A DNA stretch of 64,000 nt, from positions 104,956 through 168,955 of the forward strand of contig JBEDUN010000039.1 of assembly GCA_040414675.1 (NCBI GenBank). Reading direction: 5' to 3'. Position numbers and translations under genes: made by a program. This stretch comes from JARBAU01 sp040414675 (GTDB lineage Archaea; Thermoproteota; Nitrososphaeria; Nitrososphaerales; Nitrososphaeraceae). The notes beneath the pieces were generated by a model. It made no database searches. It saw nothing but the letters and a program-made list of their open reading frames with translations, and was not told the DNA's origin. Shown here in pieces: positions 37,491 to 46,502 of the stretch (position 1 is its first letter; every line of letters starts with the position of its first letter).

Positions 37491-37973
37491 TTATTCTTCG
37501 GAATTGGGATCAACATATAACTTGATACCTAATTGCCTTTCAAGTTTTTTGGCTAAAGATTCGTCTGGTTTCAAAGATCCTGTTTCATATTTCTTTAACA
37601 AAGCAGCTCTTTCATTCAATAGATTTGCCAATTGCTCATGTGTAAGACCCTTCTTCATGCGGGCATCTCTTATTAACTTTGAAAAATTGGAAGCAAGTAA
37701 AGTATCATCAGTCATCTGAATTTTATGTAAAGCACTACGATTTTTATTTATAGAAGGTTTGCTAGAGGGATAACTACGTCTAACTACTGTAGATTCATTT
37801 GTAGTTGTGGCTTTTCCTCCACGACTCAATATGTTGCTATTTGAAGGATCTACTTCGTGGGGTTTCCCATGTTTTGAGCAGGGAATACAGACATTAAATA
37901 AACTGCCATCTATCAACACAGTTTTCTTACCGGTCGTCAGTTGGCGCCCACACAATTCACAATATGACGGCAT
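37491..37973 (-). CDS. Archaeal multiprotein bridging factor aMBF1
   Basis: Translation- and transcription-associated HTH protein. From the chosen start (MPSYCELCGRQL) it is 160 residues. It has a zinc ribbon, CELCGRQL followed later by CIPCSKHG, then a basic linker and an XRE-type helix-turn-helix (SKLIRDARMKKGLTHEQLANLLNE ... KKYETGSLKPDESLAKKLERQLG). This is the aMBF1 plan. A start 51 bases further upstream would add an unlikely N-terminal tail. It is divergent from the PUA-alphaNAC operon, with a palindrome in between. Confidence 0.9.
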   Translation of the reverse strand: MPSYCELCGRQLTTGKKTVLIDGSLFNVCIPCSKHGKPHEVDPSNSNILSRGGKATTTNESTVVRRSYPSSKPSINKNRSALHKIQMTDDTLLASNFSKLIRDARMKKGLTHEQLANLLNERAALLKKYETGSLKPDESLAKKLERQLGIKLYVDPNSEE

Positions 37974-38157
37974 AGCATTAGAATAGACTAATGTGAATTT
38001 AGTCTTTTCTTTAAGGGCATTCATTAAATCCTCATGAATCCCGCTAGATGTGATCTTTAATCTTTGTGAACTAGGATAGTCAAAGGAGACAAAATCTAAC
38101 TCTATTGATAATTTTCAATAAAAAGGTAGTTCTTTAATTGTCTTAGCCCGTGACTAG

Positions 38158-38174
38158 TTTGGCCCATGGCCAAA
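38158..38174. promoter_or_regulatory. Palindrome between aMBF1 and the PUA-NAC operon
   Basis: TTTGGCC-CAT-GGCCAAA is a perfect 7+7 inverted repeat. It is GC-rich within AT-rich DNA, lies 55 bases before the PUA gene, and is directly upstream of a TATA-like TTTATT near 38184-38190. This position suggests an operator or an upstream activator site for one or both divergent units (inference). Confidence 0.5.
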
Positions 38175-38228
38175 TCTCATAAGATTTATTTTGTATTCTA
38201 ATCCACAGTGGCATTGTGATCTGTACTT

Positions 38229-38687
38229 ATGAACTCTGATGAAAAAATCTATCATCATCTAAGGGCTCTATTTAAAATAGATACATTCCCAAAAGGAGAT
38301 TTGCAATTTGAGTACTCTAAAAAAACTGGACGTATAAAAAATTTTAGTATAGAAGGGAATTTATTTGCAACTCTGAGAACTGATGGAGGACTTGCCTTAA
38401 CGATATTCGGGGCAAAAGAGTTGATGAATACCAAGGGTTTTAAAGAGAATTGCGTGATACCTAATTCAGATTTCCTTGAATTTATCTCTGAAGGCCGATC
38501 GCTATTTGCTAAACACGTGGAATGGTGTGGGTCAAATGTTGAGGTAGGATCAGACGTGGCGATAGTAGATTTCAATGAAAATGTGATAGCTGTAGGACGG
38601 GCTCTACTTGGAGCTAAACTAATGAAAGGATATCAGAAAGGGGTAGCTGTTAAGGTTAGAGAAGGAATAAAAAGGCGACTGAATTAA
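38229..38687 (+). CDS. PUA-domain protein, RNA binding
   Basis: A 152-residue protein whose C-terminal half is a PUA domain (about residues 70-150) with FAKHVEWCGSNVEVGSDVAIVD and AVGRALLGAKLMKGYQKGVAVKVREG, a pattern seen in archaeosine/pseudouridine-type enzymes. The N-terminal half (KIYHHLRALFKIDTF...) is a small helical and beta domain. It presumably binds tRNA or rRNA. Its stop is 3 bases before the start of the NAC gene, so the two form an operon; the gene order PUA-NAC occurs in other archaea. Confidence 0.78.
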   Translation: MNSDEKIYHHLRALFKIDTFPKGDLQFEYSKKTGRIKNFSIEGNLFATLRTDGGLALTIFGAKELMNTKGFKENCVIPNSDFLEFISEGRSLFAKHVEWCGSNVEVGSDVAIVDFNENVIAVGRALLGAKLMKGYQKGVAVKVREGIKRRLN

Positions 38688-38690
38688 GAA

Positions 38691-39041
38691 ATGATGATTG
38701 AAATGATGCGCGGAGGCAATCGCGAGATGAGACGAATGTTAGACAAGATGGGATTGGAGATGAAGGATATGGGTAACATTGAAGAAGTTATTATCAAAAC
38801 TGAAACTAAGGAACTTTATCTCATAAAACCTCAAATTATTGAAATGAAAGGGAAAGATAATACCATCTTCCAAGTTGTTGCAAGCGATATTCAGGAAAGA
38901 CAGCGAGAGATTCCGTTTTTTAAAGACGAAGATGTAGTCCTTGTAATGCAACAGGCGAATGTCGCAAAAGAAAAAGCAATTCAAGCACTCGTAGACTCGA
39001 AGGGTGACATTGCTCAAGCTATACTGAGCTTAACTATATGA
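38691..39041 (+). CDS. Nascent polypeptide-associated complex protein (alpha-NAC)
   Basis: Ribosome-associated chaperone. It is 116 residues. The NAC domain (about residues 30-75) is seen in EVIIKTETKELYLIKPQIIEM and IFQVVASDI, and the C-terminal UBA domain (77-115) in VVLVMQQANVAKEKAIQALVDS ... DIAQAILSL. Archaeal NAC is a homodimer. The start used is the first ATG, three bases after the PUA stop; further Met residues at 4-5 (MIEMMRGG) are also possible. Confidence 0.94.
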   Translation: MMIEMMRGGNREMRRMLDKMGLEMKDMGNIEEVIIKTETKELYLIKPQIIEMKGKDNTIFQVVASDIQERQREIPFFKDEDVVLVMQQANVAKEKAIQALVDSKGDIAQAILSLTI

Positions 39042-39208
39042 ATAAACGTTCATTGGATAGTATTTATCGCAATTTGCAGATTAATTCTATGAATAAATGG
39101 GCTCATCTGTAGACATAGAACCCGGACACATAGCACATTAACGAATCTTATTAAAAAGTTATCCTTATTCTTCTGTAAATGATACCATGTTCAAACCCCG
39201 TGTTCAAT

Positions 39209-39595
39209 CTATATCATAGTATTCGCATTCTGAGCTTTTCCTTGGCTGGTCAAGTGGTCTGGGTCCACTTGACTTTCAACATAAGGTCGCAGTTGTGATA
39301 ACTCTAAAACAAATTTCTCTAGTAGCAGTACGGCATTAAAGTCAGTATTGAGTTTATACATATTGGTTTTTCCAATTCTTCGGCTATTATAAATCACCTG
39401 AATTCTTTCAAGATCAGGTACTTCTCTAAACACAGTTCTAAATGATAAACCTGTTTTTTGAGAGATCTCGTTCGCAGAATAATCAAATTCCTTGTGATCA
39501 AGGAAGAAATCTAATATCTGAGCAACAGCTTTTGAAGAGAACAATCTAGTCAAAATACCGCAATCTGATTGATCGTCATAACCATCGATTATCAC
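39209..39595 (-). CDS. Winged-helix transcriptional regulator
   Basis: A 128-residue protein. A winged-helix/HTH is seen in AVAQILDFFLDHKEFDYSANEISQKTGLSFRTVFREVPDLERI, followed by a wing-like beta hairpin (VIYNSRRIGKTNMYKL) and a C-terminal helix for dimerisation. It looks like the small archaeal ArsR/MarR-like regulators. The target is unknown. It lies alone and convergent with the NAC operon. Confidence 0.7.
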   Translation of the reverse strand: MIIDGYDDQSDCGILTRLFSSKAVAQILDFFLDHKEFDYSANEISQKTGLSFRTVFREVPDLERIQVIYNSRRIGKTNMYKLNTDFNAVLLLEKFVLELSQLRPYVESQVDPDHLTSQGKAQNANTMI

Positions 39596-39729
39596 ATCTT
39601 AGCTACAACCCTGCCATATTTGTCTCTTTCTATGAACTCGAACCTAATCATAGTGTACTTCATATAAACATTCAATTGACACATATGTCTATACATCAAC
39701 GAATAAATATCTAAATAATATTTATTGCA

Positions 39730-40455
39730 ATGATGGATTCGTACAAAACTGCGATTCTTCGCATATTAGTAAAACGTCAAGAGAATCCAATTGAAATATC
39801 GAACTTGATTAGTGGATTTCCGAATTATTTTAAAGACGAGGTTTCATCTGCAGTCTTTCATTTACAGACTCTCGGATATGTTTCGATTTATCATTCACCA
39901 GAAGGAAATAATTATGTCTACTTAAACACGCGGATGAGAAGAGAGGTGTTAAGCTTAATTGGGGCCGAGATAGACGCCAGGAATCAGCACCCACATTGTG
40001 ACACTTCTAGTAATTCAAAAGTTACGGCTAAAGTACAAACCAAATCGGTATCTGAAAAGAAATCTGTCTTAGTGCCATCCGTGCGTGGTTCGATAATTGC
40101 ATGTATTCTGTTGTTATCAGCTATGTCGACCTGGACTCTTTTGACTGCATTTAATCATATTGGAGCATTAGATCCTTCCTATAATAAAATCAATGAGATA
40201 CAACGACCTAGTGTGAGCAAATCCGTAGATTATTCGATGCCACAAAGCCATCATATCATGCTGATTTCCAATATAATGGATGGGCCTTCTTATGACTTTA
40301 CAATTATCCAAGCTGATTATCCAATTTATATAATAAATCCTATACAACATGATATCCAACATCAAATTCTAGTAATTGGCCAGGTTGATTCAACAGGAAT
40401 AGGGAATACTGTTAAGAAGATAACGTCTAATGATTCACATAGATATAAAATATAG
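39730..40455 (+). CDS. Membrane protein with N-terminal winged helix
   Basis: A 241-residue protein. The N-terminal part (about residues 1-80) is a winged helix: SYKTAILRILVKRQENPIEISNLISGFP, DEVSSAVFHLQTLGYVSIYHS. A Ser/Lys-rich linker (90-115) leads to one hydrophobic helix (about 118-140, VRGSIIACILLLSAMSTWTLL) and an exterior C-terminal domain. It is a candidate membrane-bound regulator that senses a signal outside the cell. Function unknown. Confidence 0.55.
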   Translation: MMDSYKTAILRILVKRQENPIEISNLISGFPNYFKDEVSSAVFHLQTLGYVSIYHSPEGNNYVYLNTRMRREVLSLIGAEIDARNQHPHCDTSSNSKVTAKVQTKSVSEKKSVLVPSVRGSIIACILLLSAMSTWTLLTAFNHIGALDPSYNKINEIQRPSVSKSVDYSMPQSHHIMLISNIMDGPSYDFTIIQADYPIYIINPIQHDIQHQILVIGQVDSTGIGNTVKKITSNDSHRYKI

Positions 40456-40543
40456 GTTGAGAATCACGGACAAACAAATTTGAAAATGAAAAATCAAATA
40501 AATCGATTTTGGACTATCAATACACTCTGAGGTTATTTGCTTA

Positions 40544-41695
40544 TCAAGATGTACTGATGAAAGGATCTGCATATGACAAAATTATTCTTGAAATTTCAGG
40601 TCTCATTAAGTATTCAGAAGGCATTTCGCCAGAGCTAACCATTTTCCTCATCTTAGTACCACTTAGGACTTCTCTAAACTCTTGTCCGTGTGGACAATTC
40701 TTGGCATTTGAGTATCCTAGACATCTTTTGCAATAATAAAACTCTGGAAAAAAAATTGGCTCAATTTCAAGATCTGGATAATCATTAAAGATTTCGTGCG
40801 CGGCAAACGGTTGATAGAATTGACCGACCCCTGCATGATCTCTGCCAACTATAAAGTGAGAACAACCGAAATTTTTTCTCATAATTGCATGATGAATTGC
40901 TTCTTTGGGACCAGCGTACCTCATTTCGGTATGAAGAGTCGCAAATATAGTACTATACTCAGGATAATAGTTATTGATCAATGAATTATATGCATTCAAA
41001 ATCAACTCATCTTTGAAATCTCCCTGCTTCTTCTTACCGATCAAAGGATTAAGAAAAAGGCCGTCGTAAATATTTAATGCTGCCTTTTGTACCATTTCAT
41101 GTGCAATATGTGGGACGTTTCTAGTTTGGAAACCTACAACAGTTTCCCATCCTCGCTTCTGTATTTCAGATCTAACTTCCAAAGGTGTCATTCTGAATTT
41201 TCTTTTCGGAGATTCTGATATTCTTGAGATAACTTCCACTTTCCCTCCAATTAGATAATCATTCATAGCAGAGATCTTCGAGACTCCAGGGTGTCTCAAG
41301 TCGTCAGTATTGTACAGAGCCCTCGATACCGGAAGCTTTTCCAGAGAATATATATCATCAACATATAACAAGCCAAAAGATTCATTATTGTTCTTCAATA
41401 ATACTTCTCCTGCGTCCTTCATACTCACAGAGGTCTTTTTGTCAACATCCAACATGATTGGGATGGTCCACGCTAAATCATTCCACAATCTTCCATGTTG
41501 GAAAATTTTTCTGAATTCATCGCTTCCAACAAAGCCTTCTAACGGACTAAAAATGCCATCAGCTATGTTTTCGATATCATTTCTTAAATCATTACTGATT
41601 TCAAGTGATGTCATACCATCAAAGTTTTTGTTAGTTTCTATGATCCTATTTACAAGTCTTCCTCCATGGGGAGATATCGGATTGTGATGACCCAT
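40544..41695 (-). CDS. sat: ATP sulfurylase (sulfate adenylyltransferase)
   Basis: This enzyme activates sulfate to APS. It is 383 residues. Visible motifs are GFQTRNVPHIAHE (residues 188-200), LNPLIGKKKQGDF, MRYAGPKEAIHHAI, and FIVGRDHAGVGQFYQPF (about 281-298). The C-terminus has a cysteine cluster (C322, C325, C334) in YCKRCLGYSNAKNCPHG, a zinc site of some archaeal Sat enzymes. It begins 9 bases after the cysH stop, so cysH-sat is an operon for assimilatory sulfate reduction. Confidence 0.95.
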   Translation of the reverse strand: MGHHNPISPHGGRLVNRIIETNKNFDGMTSLEISNDLRNDIENIADGIFSPLEGFVGSDEFRKIFQHGRLWNDLAWTIPIMLDVDKKTSVSMKDAGEVLLKNNNESFGLLYVDDIYSLEKLPVSRALYNTDDLRHPGVSKISAMNDYLIGGKVEVISRISESPKRKFRMTPLEVRSEIQKRGWETVVGFQTRNVPHIAHEMVQKAALNIYDGLFLNPLIGKKKQGDFKDELILNAYNSLINNYYPEYSTIFATLHTEMRYAGPKEAIHHAIMRKNFGCSHFIVGRDHAGVGQFYQPFAAHEIFNDYPDLEIEPIFFPEFYYCKRCLGYSNAKNCPHGQEFREVLSGTKMRKMVSSGEMPSEYLMRPEISRIILSYADPFISTS

Positions 41696-41704
41696 GTATT
41701 CAAC

Positions 41705-42520
41705 CTAGCCTTTTTGAGTTTTCCAGTGCAAACCACATTCCTTATGAGCCGAGCTTTCCCACCACCATCTACCAGACCTTTGATCCTCTCCAGGCTTTAT
41801 CGATCGTGTGCAAGGTTCACAGCCTATACTTGGAAATCCGAGGTCATGCAGCTTATTATAAGGTACATTATTTGCTTTAATGTAGTCCCAGACCATATCC
41901 GTAGTCCAATCCGCCAAAGGATTAATTTTAACGATATTTCGGTGCAATTCATCTATTTCTACCTTCTTAATAGTTTGTCTAGTACTTGTCTGGTCTCTTC
42001 TTAAACCTGTAATCCATGCATCAAGGTTGTCTAATGCCCTTGCGAGAGGCCGAACCTTCCGAACATCACAACAGAGCTTCCTGTTATCTATACTATCATA
42101 CATCAAGTTTAGGCCCCTTGTTCTTACCATTTCCTCGACGTCGTCTCGTTCTGGAAAGTATATTTCAACTGGAATATCATACTTCTTTCGAATTATGTCA
42201 ATTATGTCGTAAGTTTCTTGATTAAGCCGACCAGTATCAAGCGTAAATACTTTGGCGTTCTTACTATCGATCTTGTTCATAAGGTCTATGATTACAACAT
42301 CCTCAGCACCAAAGCTCGACGCTAGTCCTACGCACGAGCCATATGTATCAATTGCCCATTTCAAAACATCATAAGCAGATTTATTTTCCATGTTTTCCGC
42401 CATACCTTGCAATTGTGCTAATGACGGTCTCGGATCACCAGTATTAGTCATGATCACCGGTGAAATTTTGTAGTGTAGACTTATATTCATATCTTTTTCT
42501 ACATATTTTTTTAGAGTCAA
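41705..42520 (-). CDS. cysH: APS/PAPS reductase (CysH type with 4Fe-4S)
   Basis: This enzyme reduces adenylyl sulfate to sulfite. It is 271 residues. The ATP-PP-like N-terminal region carries GLASSFGAEDVVIIDL and VFTLDTGRLNQETY. The cluster ligands are C150-C151 (KLCCDVRKV) and C234-C237 (IGCEPCTRS), and the catalytic Cys is C262 in KECGLHWK. The CC...CxxC pattern marks the APS-using type. It lies 9 bases upstream of sat. The longer N-terminus (residues 1-30) is normal variation. Confidence 0.93.
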   Translation of the reverse strand: MTLKKYVEKDMNISLHYKISPVIMTNTGDPRPSLAQLQGMAENMENKSAYDVLKWAIDTYGSCVGLASSFGAEDVVIIDLMNKIDSKNAKVFTLDTGRLNQETYDIIDIIRKKYDIPVEIYFPERDDVEEMVRTRGLNLMYDSIDNRKLCCDVRKVRPLARALDNLDAWITGLRRDQTSTRQTIKKVEIDELHRNIVKINPLADWTTDMVWDYIKANNVPYNKLHDLGFPSIGCEPCTRSIKPGEDQRSGRWWWESSAHKECGLHWKTQKG

Positions 42521-42769
42521 AAAATACGGGACCCCACATTGACAGTAAATAATTTGATCAGCTAAGTCTTACACAAGCATGACTAATACTCGAGGCTATG
42601 TAAAAAAGGTAATACGATTTTTAGATTGTGTATCACTGCTAACATCAACAAATGAAATTACAACTGAGAATAGCAATTCTAAAGCTCAAGTACGTATTGG
42701 TCATACTTTTGTATCAAATACTAATGATTAGCTGGATTAAGTAACGGTTTCAATTATTACATGAAGACT

Positions 42770-42776
42770 TTTATAT
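42770..42776 (+). promoter_or_regulatory. Putative TATA box of the RPC34-like gene
   Basis: TTTATAT is about 31 bases before the TTG start of the next gene, in agreement with a leaderless mRNA. Confidence 0.45.
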
Positions 42777-42803
42777 GAATAAATTGTATTAACAGTACAT
42801 CTT

Positions 42804-43259
42804 TTGTCATCAAACATAATTAAACCTATAAAAGTTTCCGTTAAATCAAAGAGCGATCTACTAGATCAGGCGTATGATGCCATTTCAAAGAGTGGTGAGA
42901 ATGGAATCTTCCAAACAGAACTGTGCAAGGTTTTTTCTTTGGATAGTAGAGACGGTTCAAGATTGGTTGGTAATTTGGAAAAGCAATCGCTTATTTCTCG
43001 CGAAAAAATCCTCTACAAGGGCAGATGGACGTATAAGTTGGTACTAAGAAAGTCCGTTGCTTCTCCAGATTCCATAAAGAGGCCAATAGAAGTAACTTGC
43101 GTGGAGGGTGCTCCTTGTTTTAGCTGCACCTTTCAGCATCTTTGCTCGTCAGATGATGAAACTAGTCAATACAGTCCGGCAAGATGCTCATGGATTGAGG
43201 AATGGGTTCTAGCAAGCTTTGGTCGAGCGATGGATAACCAGCAGAACTCCGAGATCTGA
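42804..43259 (+). CDS. RPC34-like winged-helix protein with Fe-S-type cysteines
   Basis: A 151-residue protein resembling the RPC34/hRPC39 subunit of eukaryotic RNA polymerase III, known in Crenarchaeota and Thaumarchaeota. Winged helices are seen in LLDQAYDAISKSGENGIFQTELCKVF and SRLVGNLEKQSLISREKILYK. The C-terminus has the four-cysteine motif (C..PCFSCTFQHLC, then C in ARCSWIEEWVL) that binds a 4Fe-4S cluster in archaeal members. The TTG start is supported by the TATA box. It probably acts with RNA polymerase or DNA rather than as a classical repressor. Confidence 0.75.
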   Translation: MSSNIIKPIKVSVKSKSDLLDQAYDAISKSGENGIFQTELCKVFSLDSRDGSRLVGNLEKQSLISREKILYKGRWTYKLVLRKSVASPDSIKRPIEVTCVEGAPCFSCTFQHLCSSDDETSQYSPARCSWIEEWVLASFGRAMDNQQNSEI

Positions 43260-43505
43260 ATTCACGTTCCTATATTATTTGGAACATACAAGTGATCATC
43301 GTCAAACAATTAACACTCATAAGCATCTATTTGAAGTTAATCGATATTCAGTATAGTTGCTGCACATGCTATTCGAATTTTTAGAAGGTTACTGAACTAG
43401 GTATTAATGTGCTGACAAGAGTTCATTTGGTTTGCAACATAAGGTTGCATGACCTTGATGAAACAATATATAAACGTTTTAATAATTAAAAGGTAAGGAC
43501 ATGTA

Positions 43506-44021
43506 CTAGATTCCATTATTAAATGATTTTGAGGCTGAACTGAACCCAGAATCTATGTCAGCGTTGCCAATCACTTTCCATGTTATATTTCTTCCTGTAG
43601 ACTGATTCGTAATTTGCCTCAGTATTTCGGAATTAGAGTTTGAAGGAGTAATAGTAAATTGGGACTGTAATTGGGTATCAGTTTTGGAGAGGAGTTGAGG
43701 TCTTCCGTTTACAGGAACATCCTCATAGGAAAGAATCCCATCACCCAACGGGCGGCCATTAGCATATAATTGGTATTCGATTCTTGAAGTAGTTAGTGAT
43801 TTATCAGTAGGATTATGTACGCCAAAAACTAGATTTAATTGAACTATTCTAGGGTTGACCGCAGTGGCATTTTTCACGACTTCTACCTTTTCCAATTTTA
43901 TTGTAACATCGCTCACGTCTGTAGGTAGTGTGATTGTTAAAATCAACGGAAGCAAGACTATTGTAACTACTACCGCTGCTATTACCCCAATAAGTATGAT
44001 CCTACGCCTACTAAATAACAT
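43506..44021 (-). CDS. Membrane-anchored LEA-14/WHy-like protein
   Basis: A 171-residue protein. An N-terminal membrane anchor (about residues 7-29, RIILIGVIAAVVVTIVLLPLILT) is followed by an exterior domain with VTIKLEKVEVVKNATAVNPRIVQLNLVFGVHNPTDKSLTTSRIEYQLYANGRPLGDGI. The phrase 'hydrophobic pair then NP(T/N)' and the beta-rich pattern match the water-stress/hypersensitive-response (WHy) domain of LEA-14 proteins. It may aid desiccation or stress tolerance (inference). Confidence 0.65.
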   Translation of the reverse strand: MLFSRRRIILIGVIAAVVVTIVLLPLILTITLPTDVSDVTIKLEKVEVVKNATAVNPRIVQLNLVFGVHNPTDKSLTTSRIEYQLYANGRPLGDGILSYEDVPVNGRPQLLSKTDTQLQSQFTITPSNSNSEILRQITNQSTGRNITWKVIGNADIDSGFSSASKSFNNGI

Positions 44022-44117
44022 ATTTTAATATAGCTAAGTAATCAAAGTGAATTAAAATCTTTCTTATTTTCTTCTGACAGTATAGATAATATTATCATTG
44101 CACATCAAATATTCTAA

Positions 44118-44621
44118 ATGCCACTGATCGACGTCCTTGTTATCTGGGTGCACTTGATTTGTGCCTCAATATGGGTGGGTGGCTCCATTTTCCTTGGTTT
44201 AATCCTTGCACCAATGCTTGGTTCGATTACAAGTAGCATGGAAGAACGTCTATCTATCATGATAAGAGTCGGAAGAAGATTCAACATGGTTGCATTGCCT
44301 TCACTTTTAATTTTGGTCCTAACTGGTTTATACAATTCGCGTACATACTTGGCAGAACCTAGTATGATAGTTAGAACTGATTACGGTATCATTCTCTTGA
44401 TCAAGATCATAGTAGTAATCGGGATTCTAATTACCTATTTTATACATATCAAACTGCTTGGCAACAATGTCGAGAAGAAGATCAAGAGTGAGAACGTTTA
44501 TAGTCTGTATGTTCAGTCTATCCGCTCGAAGATAATATTATTAGGTCGAATCACTGTCATAATGTCGATAGTAGTTCTATTACTTGCGGCCATTCTCCAA
44601 CGTGGAGGTTTTATTATTTAG
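44118..44621 (+). CDS. CopD-like four-helix membrane protein
   Basis: A 167-residue membrane protein with four hydrophobic helices (about residues 5-28, 50-70, 83-106 and 132-158). WVHLICASIWVGGSIFLGLI with a His in the first helix, and the following RRFNMVALPSLLILVLTGLYN, match the CopD/copper-resistance domain. Copper handling is the family association. The gene is convergent with no partner. Transcribed away from the WHy-like gene. Confidence 0.7.
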   Translation: MPLIDVLVIWVHLICASIWVGGSIFLGLILAPMLGSITSSMEERLSIMIRVGRRFNMVALPSLLILVLTGLYNSRTYLAEPSMIVRTDYGIILLIKIIVVIGILITYFIHIKLLGNNVEKKIKSENVYSLYVQSIRSKIILLGRITVIMSIVVLLLAAILQRGGFII

Positions 44622-45743
44622 AGACATCTGAACTATAATAGGTAAGAAATAGTGACAAAGTTTATACCTCCTATTTGACAATTATTATTTAGAGAAATGT
44701 TTTAGTCCAATTACAGTCCTAAATGTCTCAAATGTCAGGTTTCGATACTAGAAGTTGGAATATTAAGGCTAGATAACTTTATTCCAAGCTTACGTCAGAA
44801 TTTACTAGTCATTATATCGAATCGATCACCTTTAGATGTTAAATTATTACGATAGATTTAATCGCCATCATCTGTCTATTTGGAGGTAACAATCTACGAA
44901 TGTTGCTTGCATCATTTGAGGTGTTAACACTGTCGCTTGTTGTAGTTCACTTTTTATGGTGAATTATTCTGGGTAGCCTGCGATTAAGATAATCGCTTCT
45001 CTAATTCTAAATAAAAGTATCTATTGCAGAACAGGAATGAACCTAGTATTAGTAATTCGCTATTGAAATAATCCGGAATTCAAATTAATAAGTAATTGGC
45101 TAGTGTAAATTAGGAGCAAATTGAGTCTGTCTGCCGCTACTAATAAAAGTAGAGCAGTAACTCTATGAATTCTGATTACGGATTTGAATTTATGATCCAT
45201 TCTAAAAAGTTCAAGTTATCTCATTGTTACATCTACCAGAGTGAGTTGTATTTCGACATTTATAGTAACGACAAACCCCTCATACAGTATCATTAATCAT
45301 AGTCACTGTTATTGCTGTGGATTTTTAGAGTCGACTAGAATAAGTTACCTCAATATAGTTCCTAGCATGATAGAAAAATATTAGTGGACAAGAATTAAAT
45401 CATAACATTGGCTATTATAGTTGACTCATTAAGTCGTCCATTATCAAGAGTATGGAACTACCTCATGCATTAAATCTCAAATTATATTGATAACCATTAA
45501 CAAAAATGTCCTTTAAGAATCAATAGTGTAAAAGTTGCTTACCAAAAGGTGGGCACAAATGATCATACGATATCGCTCCAGAAAACTCTCCTCGCTTATA
45601 TAAGAAAACATTCTGAAGTTCATTGACAATTTGCTTGTAGGAATTGATTTTGAAACAATGATTATGATTCGACATATGCAATAAATATGTTTTATAAATA
45701 GTAACACCAATAGAGATAAAACTTACAATAATCAATATTATGT
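44622..45743. other. Long gene-poor stretch
   Basis: About 1.1 kb of AT-rich DNA without a recognised gene. Short frames on both strands are random in composition. Decayed genes may be hidden, but nothing could be named. Confidence 0.35.
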
Positions 45744-46139
45744 ATGGTTATTACTATTGATGTATCCATTTTGCCGGAGGATCTTCGACCGATTATTGAC
45801 GAAATAAAGAGTACTATCCACTCCAATAGGGTCTATGCTAAAAACAGAGAAAAAACCGAAACTGATATGCATGGTCAAAACAATAAAAACAATATCATAA
45901 CTGTTGATCAAGATAAGAGCAAAATTCATGAAATTAAACAAAAGGTTAAGGACGCTCTTATCAAGCTCAGAATAAGAGACTATGTTGTAATAGATGACAC
46001 AAATACGGATAGTCAATTGAAGATCGTAGACAAAGCTCACGCAGAAAAATTAGGCATATACCATTGTCGTCATTGTGGAATGGCTTTCGAAGACCAAATT
46101 CAATTGAGCACACATCAAAGGATACACTATTTTATCTGA
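45744..46139 (+). CDS. C2H2 zinc-finger protein (small)
   Basis: A 131-residue protein. The N-terminal part is charged and helical, with TIHSNRVYAKNREKTETD and SKIHEIKQKVKDALIKLRI. The C-terminus contains one classical C2H2 zinc finger: YHCRHCGMAFEDQIQLSTHQRIH, with C-x2-C-x12-H-x4-H spacing. This is a eukaryote-like finger in an archaeon. The product probably binds DNA or RNA. Single gene; function unknown. Confidence 0.7.
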   Translation: MVITIDVSILPEDLRPIIDEIKSTIHSNRVYAKNREKTETDMHGQNNKNNIITVDQDKSKIHEIKQKVKDALIKLRIRDYVVIDDTNTDSQLKIVDKAHAEKLGIYHCRHCGMAFEDQIQLSTHQRIHYFI

Positions 46140-46502
46140 ATTTGCAACCTATAGAATACTCGATACAATATATGAAAAATACAGAGGCAGCAAAGCTCGC
46201 TTATACTAATGGGCAGAATTCTCGGACGAACAGTATGGACCTAAAAAATGAAGTATGAAAAAGAAGCTATTTAGTTAGCAGTAGATACGTGTTAAGTCGA
46301 AATATGTCTATATGAATTATGCTGCATTAGAACTAAATCTAAATGTTTGTTTCATGTATACTATTTCGATAAGTCTGATAAAGATCTTATGGATTACCAA
46401 ACAATGTAGATCTTCTTAGTAGTTGTCATAATGAATACTTATCAATTCCTTATACATGTCCACATCACAAAGTAGATACTAACATAGAGTGGCTCACAGT
46501 TA
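46140..46502. other. Intergenic stretch, nothing recognised
   Basis: AT-rich DNA between the zinc-finger gene and tag. Nothing convincing seen. Confidence 0.3.

Noticed and set aside
44118..44335. Antisense frame inside the CopD-like gene
   Set aside because: It is a shadow of the real gene on the other strand.
45513..45735. Short frames with CPPFGKQ-like end
   Set aside because: Composition is random, both frames overlap each other, and no start context or family is visible.
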